This document shows, in pieces, positions 31,849 through 40,683 of a stretch of DNA of 64,000 nt (position 1 is its first letter; each line of letters opens with the position of its first letter). Origin of the DNA: Nothophaeocryptopus gaeumannii (taxonomy: Eukaryota > Ascomycota > Dothideomycetes > Mycosphaerellales > Mycosphaerellaceae); contig JASISA010000042.1 of NCBI GenBank assembly GCA_031771865.1, positions 489,501 through 553,500 of the forward strand, given 5' to 3'. The position numbers were made by a program, and so were the translations under genes. The notes beneath the pieces are model-generated. The model did no database searches. It was given only the letters and a program-made list of their open reading frames with translations, and was not told the origin of the DNA.

Positions 31849-33700
31849 ATTCTACCTGCTCCAGCGGAGCAGCGACTTGCTGCTGTATAGCCTCCTCAAC
31901 AAACAACGACACCTCCGTCTGCTCAATAATAGTATCCAGCCTCTCCGAAAAAGTATCGCGAGTTGGTTCTACGACCTCATAATCTTCTTCAACAATAGGA
32001 GCCTTGGGTTCCTTCTTGACGAACCATTCACTCGGCGAGTCAAAGCTAAAACTACTGCTTGATTGATCGCTAGCCTCGCTGGTTAGATCAATGATCTCTG
32101 CACCAGCCGGAATGCGATAAGGACGTACCGATAGACCAGCGTTGCCTTTAGTAGGTGATGGAGGCGACAATTCACTGCTGGCCTGGCGTTTGTGTCCACT
32201 CGCAGCAGTACTCGTAGTAGATTTGGCTGACTCATAGTACTGTCGTCCTGATCCGCTATTCCGCGTTGGCCGACTGGTTTCGTATTCCAGCGTCTGACCC
32301 GATTGACGAGAATTACCACCTTGATATGGACTGTCGCATTCAATGCTGACCATGGACTGCGATGAAATGGCAATAGCATCTCTTCGAGGTCATCCGATAG
32401 TAGATTGTGTCTGCTGGGCGGATTGGTTCGTTGGTATCCTCATCAAAAGATACACAAAGGAAGGAGTCTTGATGCGGGTGTATCAACCATTGCTGTAAAG
32501 TTGGTCCAGCAGCCGGAACAATAACAGTAGAATAGAGCCAGTTCCTACGCATGTCTTCGTTGTGGCTCGGCAGCATATCAACCATATGTTGATAAGTATC
32601 AAAGAAGCCGTCCAGTCGCCATCTTTGTATAAGCTCCGGTTCATCGTAGTGCCAAACATCCGGAGTTGACAACGCTGAAGCCTTTTGCTTCTTGTTCTTC
32701 GGCGTACGAATATTGACAAGCACTGTAAAGCCTCGCACCGAAAGTGAATCTCTCGGCGTTGGGCTTTACCCTTGCCCTTGCCCTTGGATGAAGAGGTAGA
32801 TAGTGGTGCACTCGCACTCGCACTCGTAGGAGCTGGCGATGCAGCTGGACGAGAGATCTTGCGGTTGGTAGAAGCCTTAGGACTGAGGGGATCGGATACC
32901 AGCGTTGCCAATATTGCGGCTGTGTGACTTCTTATTCTGCTGAAGAACGGTGTTACCACGGTTCGAAGAGGTAGTGCCGAAACCTTGAAAGCCAGTATAT
33001 GTACTAGAGGCTCCAGCTCCAAAAAAGCGCACTCGCAGCACTCGTAGAGGCTCCAGAAGCTGCTCCAGTAGGCGCACTCGCAGCACTCGTAGCTGCTGGC
33101 CGTGCTGCTAGTAGTGGAGAGGATATGAGAGGCCCGTCATCTCGGTAATGAGGATTGTGCACAAGGCAATAGGGGCATCGGAAAACGTTGCCAAGATCAC
33201 AGTGATATATCACTTGCTTCTTGGACTGCGCACAGAACTTAGTCCACTCAAGATCCATTGTTGAAGAAGGAGGTAACGCTGAATACCCTTAAAGTGGCTG
33301 ACCAGCAGCCTCAAATACTGCTCTGGTTCGGTCACTGGCTGCCTCTGTGTACTAGCAGCAGGCGTTTCAAACCCGGCAGATCTCCGCCATTGTTGACATA
33401 CTCATGCGCTGCAGTGCGGAGGTGATGGTATGCATGAACATGCAGCTTTTTGCGGCCCAGGCAATGCTGATTCCTCACCACCATGAAACATGATTGGATA
33501 GCCGCTAGTATGAAGCATATCATTACACCACTCGAGAGATATTGAGGTAGATATGCGAGCAAATCTGCGAATAGAATCAGCTGGAGTGAACTACTAAGTT
33601 CCAGCTACAGCATCCCCTGCGAGCCTGCGAGTGCCGCTGCGAGTGACATGGGCAGCTACGAGTGCCGCTGCGAGTAACATGGGCAGCTACGAGTGCCTAG

Positions 33701-35065
33701 CTACGAGTGGCTCCGGCAGTTACGAGTGTGCACACCGCTACTTACCAAACTCTGCAATCTTGTCAACCCGTTGCTGTAAAACCGATCTTCAGTATCCAGT
33801 AAATGCCCGTAGAAGTCACCGCCGTGAAGCTCCGGATAGTCGTAGAGATTGTTGGGCTCTCCAGCTACATGCTTAGCAACTGTCTGTTCGTTGTGCTTAC
33901 GGATTGTATGAGTATTCCAGCAGTGTACAAACTCTCCAGTTGTATACCTCATTACAGGGATGTAGATTGCGAGCCAGGCAATACGATCTGCTTTAAGAGC
34001 TGCGTTATAATGCCCTTCCTCTCGGAGTTGATTGAAATAGTCTCTCCAGCGGTTGAATACTGACTTTGCTGCCTCGCCCCACCAGTGCTCAATAGTCTGA
34101 TTTCCTTTGCTTGTTGTATACCAGAAGGCATCGCTGAAAGTGATATGTTCGCCAGCAAGGTGCTCACGTAGGAGAAGATGTGCGTCCGCAAGCATTGGAG
34201 TTTCAACGCCCTGATCAGATCGTATGATATTAGGCATACGGCCGGCCTTGTAGATCGTGATGATGTACTGTGCAAAAACCGAGAACTTGGTCTTAGCTAG
34301 CGGCCCAACAAAGTACCAGATAATCTTCCTTGAAAAGACGTCGATACAGGCGTAGATCGAGCATCCATAATCAGCCAGCTTACAAAAAGCATCAATAGAG
34401 TATACATCATCAGCTCCTCGAGCTTGAGGCCTTACGCTACGAGGTTTACTGCGTTTACCAGGTCGACGGCTCTCAAAAGCTGCTGGCACCTTGGCACGGG
34501 CAATACGGAAGATGCGGTCTCTACGAGTGATCAGCGAGTGCAGCCTACGAGTGCGAGTGCCTGAGTGAATGAATACAAAGGCGTACCTGCCAATGAAGTG
34601 CCATTTCTCACGAATAGTTTGGGCCAACTTGCGATATCAAAGTCTGTGCAGCACCATGCCCAAGCACATGGTCCAATGCCTCGCTAATAGCGGCATCCAC
34701 CTCTTCAGAAGATTCTGCTGGATACCTCTTATATAGGCCTATATCACGCCTCAACCGCTGATATTGTATGAGGGAGATATTGACAGCCATCTGCCTGTAG
34801 ATACTGAACTTCCTCTCATCTTTGTACGAGTACAGCCAGAAACGCTCAATAATACGGGCTCTGAGGGCATTGTCTACCTGTAGAGGAGCCTGTCGAATAC
34901 GAGCACCCACTGCTTCAGCCTCCTCTTCAGAGTCTTGACAGATATATCAATATCGTAGTAGGTTCGTAGATTATCGCATATCGCAGTGTATTCGCGTCGG
35001 TCAAAGAAGATCCAGTGCTCAATCTGGGCTCGCACGGGCTCGAGGTCAACGGTATGAGGCGCCAT
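33701..35065 (-). pseudogene. integrase-type DDE transposase of the 6.1-kb element
   Basis: From the ATG at 35063-35065 (MAPHTVDLEPVRAQIEHWIF), an N-terminal helical DNA-binding region (SVKTLKRRLKQW) is followed, after a one-base frame slip near 34895, by ERFWLYSYKDERKFSIYRQM. A 66-nt intron (34521-34586) ends in CACTCGTAG. The catalytic core reads VYSIDAFCKLADYGC (Asp), NIIRSDQGVETP (Asp) and KGNQTIEHWW (Glu), a retroviral-integrase-like DDE set used in fungal cut-and-paste or self-synthesising elements. The core itself is uninterrupted over about 250 residues, but the N-terminal slips probably inactivate the gene. It lies just inside the right inverted repeat. Confidence 0.75.
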
Positions 35066-35338
35066 ATGCACTTGCGAGTGCAGGTACGAGTGTAGGCACG
35101 AGTGTAGGGCAATATAACGAGTGTAGATAAGAGTGTGGAAGCCGAGGCGAAAGTTGATATGACCCTTAGTCATGAACAGGGCTCTGCCGTACGTCGATCC
35201 CTACCTGCCACGTGCTTCTTAAATCCGAGTTCCGACGTCGTTCTACCCTTGATCAAACATCCTGCTTCTCTCAACCTCTTGTGTTGTTTTGACCACCTCC
35301 CGAAACTACACTCGACAGCACGGAATACAAGCGCCAAG

Positions 35339-36205
35339 ATGAGTATCAACGCTACCAGCAAAGATGCCACCGCAACGCGCTCCTACAACCCGGACGTCAC
35401 CGAGCTCCCACCCGATTTCGAAACCCTGCTCATAACATACTCCAAGATTCCCAAAGAAGACACTGTCGCTCATGTCAACGCGCTCCGATCCAAAGCCTTC
35501 AATATATGCCCATACCCCTGTATAGGCCAGTTCAAATTTTTGTCGCTTACCCTACTCAAACATCCGCAATACCCTCTCATACTAGAGCGTCTACGATCTG
35601 GTCAGACATTCCTGGACATGGGCTGTTGTTTCGCTCAGGATATGAGGCAGCTTGTTGCGGATGGTGTTGATTCTTCTCAGCTTTATGGGTTGGAGATTGA
35701 GAAGGCATTGGTGGAGTTGGGGTATGATCTATTCGCCGACAAGGAAACGAACCGGGCGAAATTTCTCGTGGGTGATGCTACGACTGCGAGTGAGAATTTC
35801 CCTAGGGAGTTTCAAGATTTGGAAGGGAAGATTGATATTATCAACGACTCCGCATTCTCTCATCTGTGGGATTGGGAAGGACAAGTCAAAGTCTGTACAT
35901 TGATGGCGAAATTTGCGAGGGAAGGGGCGTTGGCAGTAGGGAGAATGACTGGGAGTTTGAAACCGGGCGAGTACCCTGCGTTGAATCCGGGCACGACTGG
36001 TTGGAGACATGATGTGGAGAGTTTGCAGAAGTTATGGGATGAGGTTGGGAAAGCGACGGGGACGAAGTGGAAGGCTAGTGGGACGTTGGATTTACATGGC
36101 ATCTTCCCAGTGCCGGATGGGACGCCGAAAGATCCAAAGACTTTGCCTGTGTGGTGGGAGCCGAACGTGAGGAGGTTGTTGTTTTCCATTGAAAGGGTTT
36201 CGTAG
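35339..36205 (+). CDS. SAM-dependent methyltransferase (secondary-metabolism type)
   Basis: A 288-residue single-exon protein. TFLDMGCCFAQDMRQL at residues 90-105 is motif I of class I methyltransferases in the form seen in the fungal meroterpenoid/polyketide O-methyltransferase group. LYGLEIEK follows as the acidic ribose-binding loop, and DIINDSAFSHLWDW and GTTGWRHDVESLQKLWDEVG fit the rest of the fold. Such enzymes methylate a small molecule in the cytosol. No biosynthetic cluster partners are seen next to it in this window. The start at 35339 is preferred over the open frame further upstream, which runs into the transposon repeat ending at 35193. The gene looks intact, with only 145 bp between the element and its start codon. 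Confidence 0.85.
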   Translation: MSINATSKDATATRSYNPDVTELPPDFETLLITYSKIPKEDTVAHVNALRSKAFNICPYPCIGQFKFLSLTLLKHPQYPLILERLRSGQTFLDMGCCFAQDMRQLVADGVDSSQLYGLEIEKALVELGYDLFADKETNRAKFLVGDATTASENFPREFQDLEGKIDIINDSAFSHLWDWEGQVKVCTLMAKFAREGALAVGRMTGSLKPGEYPALNPGTTGWRHDVESLQKLWDEVGKATGTKWKASGTLDLHGIFPVPDGTPKDPKTLPVWWEPNVRRLLFSIERVS

Positions 36206-37371
36206 AGCAGCAATGGAGCTGCTATTGCATACTTTGGTAGATCATGTTGGCTCAGAGATGTGTGGTTCGATACCAGTTCACCTGATATAGGCTGCTTTTC
36301 CAGCATACTTCTCTCCAACCTCCATTCTCGTCTGGACTAAAGGCGAGGCGTGGTCGCGATTTGCCCTTCAATTGCGCCCACTCTTCGTTTCCTGAAAATT
36401 GCAGCGTCAGATGCCTGATCCTGTGCTTCGTATTTGAGAGTGCATGGAAATTTAGAGCGCATTTTGATCTTGCGTTCGAAGGTGAGGTAATCTCAACGAA
36501 TGGAGATATGTCTGTCCACAGTTTCATCCTGTGGCAATCGTAACCTCAAACGCCAGGTCCTTTGCATGAGAATGGAGAAGAGAGTTTCGATGTGTCTGCA
36601 TCTTTCGTACGAAGGTCGAGGGTAAGATAATCCCAACTCAAGCCCCACTGGTAACAGCCCCGTCGCGACTTGCTCCCCAATCACTTCCACTCTTCGTGAG
36701 GAAGACAGATCGAGCCATCTCGTATTGCATTCTTAAGTTGGTCAATGGTCACATCGTCTCCCAATGTCGAAATCGTAGCTATCACAAAGCTTTCCTCATG
36801 GGCAGTCTGGATGCCAATCTTAGGCTTTCGGGAGTCACGTTCCTCTACCGTCCAAGATGATCCCTTGTCGAGCGCTAGTGGAGGAACGTATTGGAGGTGC
36901 ACAACATGAGTGTGAGAGATGGGAGCCAAATCGCAATAGTGTATGGTGGTACATCCATAGAGAACACCTCCGTCCATTCCTGTCCTGCTTTTCAGGGTGC
37001 TGCGCTTTTGATCTTGATCATTGAAGTTTATCATTTATGGTAGGAGATAGAGGCCGTTGTGGCGTGCGGGTTGAGTTCAAAGTATGTACTGGTGCTACTT
37101 GTGTAGGATCTGTTCTGGAAAGTGGTGTTCGTAGTGACGGTATGAGTGTGCTGATCTTGGTATTAGTATAGACATCCGACAGTACGGGAGCAGCTGGTAT
37201 CCGAAAGCCGCGGGTACCCATAGTGCACAAGTCTCCCCTTTTTCCTTCTCCCCCCAAGATTCGTAGGGTCGAATTGCAGGAGCTGTCACCTTCTTCCTTG
37301 ATATAGGCAGCATAGCTGCTCCTTAGATTCAATGGCGCCGACTAAGAAGCTCTGACACACAGTTTAGTGTT
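36206..37371. other. possible multi-exon hypothetical gene on the minus strand
   Basis: Several minus-strand frames of 65-117 codons (37332-37018, 37034-36681, 36690-36493, 36527-36252) follow each other and could be exons of one uncharacterised gene; the best looking is TAHEESFVIATISTLGDDVT ending in HEEWK. Two stretches (36600-36640 and 36440-36490) resemble each other in their GATTA-CTCACC-TTCGA words. I see no domain and no certain splice sites, so I do not call a gene. Confidence 0.3.
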
Positions 37372-39191
37372 TCACCGTCTCTGACCAGCATTCTTCCTCT
37401 TCAAAACCTTCATCGTGTTCAACTTTTTCGTGTGATCATCAAAATCGAATTCTTCCAGCCCAGGCGGTAACTCGAGTCCTCTTCTCACAAAGAACTCCTC
37501 GCCAACAAACGAGCCCCATGCTCGATGATAATGCAATCCACTCTTCCCACCACTCTTATACACAACCCTTAAAGCATTGACAGTCATATCCCGATCAACG
37601 GCCTTGCACATATCATACACTGTCATGGCAGAAGCGCTCGCCGCATTGAGCGCCTCCATCTCCACGCCTGTTGGACCGGTACATTCCACAAGAGCTTGTA
37701 TCTGGACACCTCCTGCTGGCATGTTGTTGGAGATTGGGTGCCGGGGGTATGGCGGTAAAGGAGAGAGGTCGAGCTCAATCTTGCTAATGATGATTGGATG
37801 GCACAGCGGGATGATGTCCGAGGTCCTTTTGGCTGCCATGATTCCAGCGATTCGAGCCACTCCCAGAACATCGCCTTTCTTGTTATTGTTCTCGGCGATG
37901 AGCCGAAGAGGCTCGGGAGTCGAGAACCGCACGACTGCGGTGGCTATGGCTGTACGTCTCGTATCTTGCTTGGCTCCCACATCGACCATGTGTGCCTGGC
38001 CCGTGGAGTTCACATGGGTAAGTCTGAATTGGCTGCTGGCGGACTGTGTAGAACTCAGTGCTGTAAATTGCTCGTCCGTAGAGGCGAGCTGCTCATCTGC
38101 TGCATCGAAAACTGTTGATTGGGGTTCCAGCAACGAATCAACAGAGTCCTGGTCATCCTTGCTCAGCCCCCATGGATTCTCAGGTTCTCTACTCGCAGCA
38201 TTTGCCAGCTCCAGTCTCTTGAACACGGCATCTGCTGGCCGTTGTTGCCGCACGGTCTGGGGCGCGAAAGGGTTGGCTTGCCTGGAAGTTGCGACAGAGC
38301 TGCGCGCTTGACTTCGCACCCTCTCACGCCTTGACTGCCAGGAATGTTTACTGCTCTGCTTCGCGGAGTGAAGGTACTTGGCTTCCAGCTTCGGGTCTTG
38401 AAGAGGGGAGATTTCATGCTTGTGCAGTCTGAACGTCATCCCGCCACTCGTTTCCGCATCATTCTCTGCCGAACTCGCGTGTTCACTGCTACCGTTCGCG
38501 AGGTGACGGGCATGGGCCAGGCGAGAAGCCACGCGCTCGGGATCATTGCGCAGCGTCGACCCTTCGAGCGCATCTCTAACTTCCTCTTTCTGAAAGTATC
38601 TCTGGCGTCGATTAAATCTCGCCTTTTTGGTCACACTGTTGTCCAGATACAAGTAGTGCTCCAAGCGTTTCCGCTTTGCTTCCGGGTCCTCGAGAGCAAA
38701 CGGGCTCGTCTTGTCTGTACGGACAACCCTTTGTGAGAATGGCTCTGATGGGGTCGGGGCTGACGCATCGATATCGTCCGAAATTTTACCTCGAGAGTCG
38801 TTGGGAGACGCACCGGAAGCGCTCGATGGACTCGATACTAGAACCTCTTCCTTTTTAGACACCGGCTGCGGATCAAGTCGGACTGTTTCCTGCTCCTCTT
38901 CTCTTGGCCTACTGTACCGACCGCGTTTTGGTTGGTCAAACAGCCCGCTCAAGCTCTGGAAGCCCAATGTCGATGCAAGTCGGGATGCGTTCTCAGTCTT
39001 CTCCTCCTCGCTAGGTCCAGTACTCTCTTGTTCGGAAGGTCTTCCATCGGAGGAGTAGCACCGAGCTTGTATAGAGGTATCGGCAGCCGCTAGAAGATGC
39101 AATGGCGCTTTCGACCAGGGTGAAGGGCGTTGGAAGCGCGAAACTGCTTCCCGAAACCGGAACGAGGAAGACTGATGAGATCTCTGCTTAC
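37372..39191 (-). CDS. cnxABC: MoaC domain, 3' half of a cnxABC/MOCS1-type gene
   Basis: The last ~218 residues (THVNSTGQAHMVDVGAKQDT, SDIIPLCHPI, CTGPTGVEMEAL, YDMCKAVDR) are cyclic pyranopterin monophosphate synthase (MoaC), which turns the MoaA product into cPMP, the first stable molybdenum cofactor intermediate. About 360 residues of charged, low-complexity sequence precede it. No in-frame ATG exists at the 5' end: the frame is open back to about 39206 and reads VSRFQRPSPWSKAPLHLL ... RCYSSDG, like a mitochondrial presequence. So the exon must be joined to upstream sequence, most simply the MoaA gene 170 bp away. Acceptor sites at 39192 (CACAG) or 39144 (AAGCAG) both keep the frame. Fungal cnxABC encodes MoaA-MoaC in one gene, which supports this. 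Confidence 0.85.
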
Positions 39192-39363
39192 CTGTGCAAT
39201 GTCAGTGAAGACCTGATAAGATAATGAGAGCATTCGAGTGTCATGAGGATCGTGAAGTCGTCGATTCATCTCATCATAGTCAAAATGCAAACTCAAATGC
39301 GGCATGATATGCGATCTTCCCAGCTTTTATCCCGCTGCTGCACAAAGAAGACAAAACCAAAAC

Positions 39364-40683
39364 CTACCCACCAATCAAGATCATCGGCCGATTCTTCATA
39401 TTCTCCAGCTCGCCTATGCCAGCATGACCGGCTTTCTTGCGCTTGACAGCAGCGCCAATTACTTCGAGCAGCTCGCGCTCCTTCGTCATCCAGCCTTCCT
39501 CGCCATCAAAGCGGAGGCTGTCTTGTTGAGATTTCCGTCGGTCGAGTTCGATCTGTCGTATCGTTTCGAAGGCGGCTTCGTCCATTGGGTCGCCATTGTT
39601 CTCTTGTCTAAGTAGATCTCTCAAGCTGACTTCGGCATTTCCGTGCAGGCACACTTTTAGGTTTCCGTCAGAGGTAATGCGCAGACGATTGCAAGTTCCG
39701 CAGAAATTGTGCGTCATGCTGGTTATGAAGCCAATTCTCCCCTTGAAGCCTGGCACATGCCAAGACTTTGAAGTATCGTTCTTTGCATCTTTCATCCGGG
39801 TGAGAGCTGGGTATCTTGCCCGAATGAGCTCGACCAGCTCTGTGTAGGGAAGCATCTTTCTCTGCGACCACTTGTTCCCGCCAAATGGCATGTACTCGAT
39901 GAAGCGCACTTCGACGTCCTGTTCCTGCGTCATCTCGACGAATGGAAGAATCTGGTCATCGTTAACTCCACGCATTGCTACACAGTTGATCTTGAGCTTG
40001 ATTCCTGCGCCAAGCTTGTTCATCTCCTGGACGCGGTTTATGCTCTTCATCACAGCGTGGAAGCCATTTCGCCGTGTCAATAGCGGAAACTGGAACGGAT
40101 CCAGCGTATCCAGGCTGATGTTCACTCCCGTCAACCCTGCCTCGACCATGTCTTCCAATTTGCGATGTAAAGATATGCCGTTAGTGGTCAAAGCCAGCTC
40201 TTTCAGGCCATTCCGCCGCAGACTGCCGATCTGCTGCATAAGTGGTACGATATCCTTCCTTACGGTGGGCTCGCCGCCCGTAAGCCTGATCTTGTTCACG
40301 CCCTGATTTACGAACAGCGCGCTCAAATAGTAAATCTCTGGCGTTGTGAGAATTTCGCTATCGGGCGAAAGCTGTACACCCTCCTGTGGCATGCAGTATG
40401 TACATCGTAGATTGCATCGTTCGGTAAGAGAGATGCGCAGATAGTCATGTTGGCGGTCGAAGGTGTCTGTGAGGAACTCGGAGAAGGGTTTCGCATCTCG
40501 AAGTCTCTCTTTCCGGTCCGCCCGTGTTGGCAATGAGGGCGGCGGCTCCGGTATGAAGGGTTCGGGCTCGCGTATATCGACGGCGGCGGAGGTGGCGATA
40601 TGTCTTCTCGTCGGTTGCGCGTGTTGCCATTTCGTTCTTCGCAATGCTCGTGGTAGAGCTTTCGCGACGGGATTAGATGCCAT
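39364..40683 (-). CDS. cnxABC: MoaA, GTP 3',8-cyclase (cnxABC/MOCS1A part)
   Basis: A 439-residue radical-SAM enzyme that rearranges GTP to 3',8-cyclo-7,8-dihydro-GTP in molybdenum cofactor synthesis. The N-terminal cluster is C90-x3-C94-x2-C97 (CNLRCTYC), with GGEP at 136-139. The C-terminal cluster is C328-x2-C331-x13-C345 (FCGTCNRLR...VCLHG). The first ~35 residues are Arg/Ala/Thr-rich and acid-free, a good mitochondrial presequence. The protein ends LIGG-stop; the C-terminal double glycine is essential in MOCS1A/MoaA. The codons for that GG (ATT-GGT-GGG-TAG) also form a splice donor (G|GTGGGT), so splicing towards the MoaC exon would remove the tail. The start ATG is at 40681-40683. The gene looks intact. 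Confidence 0.93.
   Translation of the reverse strand: MASNPVAKALPRALRRTKWQHAQPTRRHIATSAAVDIREPEPFIPEPPPSLPTRADRKERLRDAKPFSEFLTDTFDRQHDYLRISLTERCNLRCTYCMPQEGVQLSPDSEILTTPEIYYLSALFVNQGVNKIRLTGGEPTVRKDIVPLMQQIGSLRRNGLKELALTTNGISLHRKLEDMVEAGLTGVNISLDTLDPFQFPLLTRRNGFHAVMKSINRVQEMNKLGAGIKLKINCVAMRGVNDDQILPFVEMTQEQDVEVRFIEYMPFGGNKWSQRKMLPYTELVELIRARYPALTRMKDAKNDTSKSWHVPGFKGRIGFITSMTHNFCGTCNRLRITSDGNLKVCLHGNAEVSLRDLLRQENNGDPMDEAAFETIRQIELDRRKSQQDSLRFDGEEGWMTKERELLEVIGAAVKRKKAGHAGIGELENMKNRPMILIGG

Larger units (their letters stand above)
30293..33258 (-). pseudogene. element accessory gene interrupted by a hAT insertion
   Basis: Reads leftward from MDLEWTKFCAQSKKQVIYHC (with FRCPYC at about 33170) through Ala/Ser repeats built from the nonamer (ATSAASAPTGAASGASTSAA). 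It continues in other frames (VWHYDEPELIQRWRLDGFFD; LPSHNEDMRRNWLYSTVIVP) to IDLTSEASDQSSSSFSFDSP. At 31848 a hAT element intervenes; removing it joins QVES to VPVAEPTPPTT in frame and leads to tandem 9-residue units (VAEPAPPTT) ending at the stop at 30293. Several frameshifts between 33000 and 32340 show decay. Function is unknown. The EIIDLTSE block resembles a SUMO-interacting motif (inference). Confidence 0.55.
29104..35193. mobile_element. 6.1-kb DDE-integrase DNA element with 43-bp inverted repeats
   Basis: Perfect 43-bp inverted repeats occupy 29104-29146 and 35151-35193, starting CGTACGGCAGAGCCCTG. The palindrome CGTACG at both tips blurs the exact end; a 4-bp GTAC target duplication with GGCAGAG tips fits. 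Inside are a plus-strand gene (29476-30157), a minus-strand accessory gene (33258-30293) interrupted by a hAT relic, and a minus-strand integrase-type DDE gene. CACTCGYAG nonamers are scattered throughout. The layout resembles large fungal self-synthesising or Ginger-like DNA elements, but the family cannot be settled by eye. Confidence 0.8.

Noticed and set aside
33618..33730. CRISPR-like array of short repeats
   Set aside because: Repeats are 9 bp with irregular spacing and occur all over one transposon; the genome is fungal and no cas genes exist.
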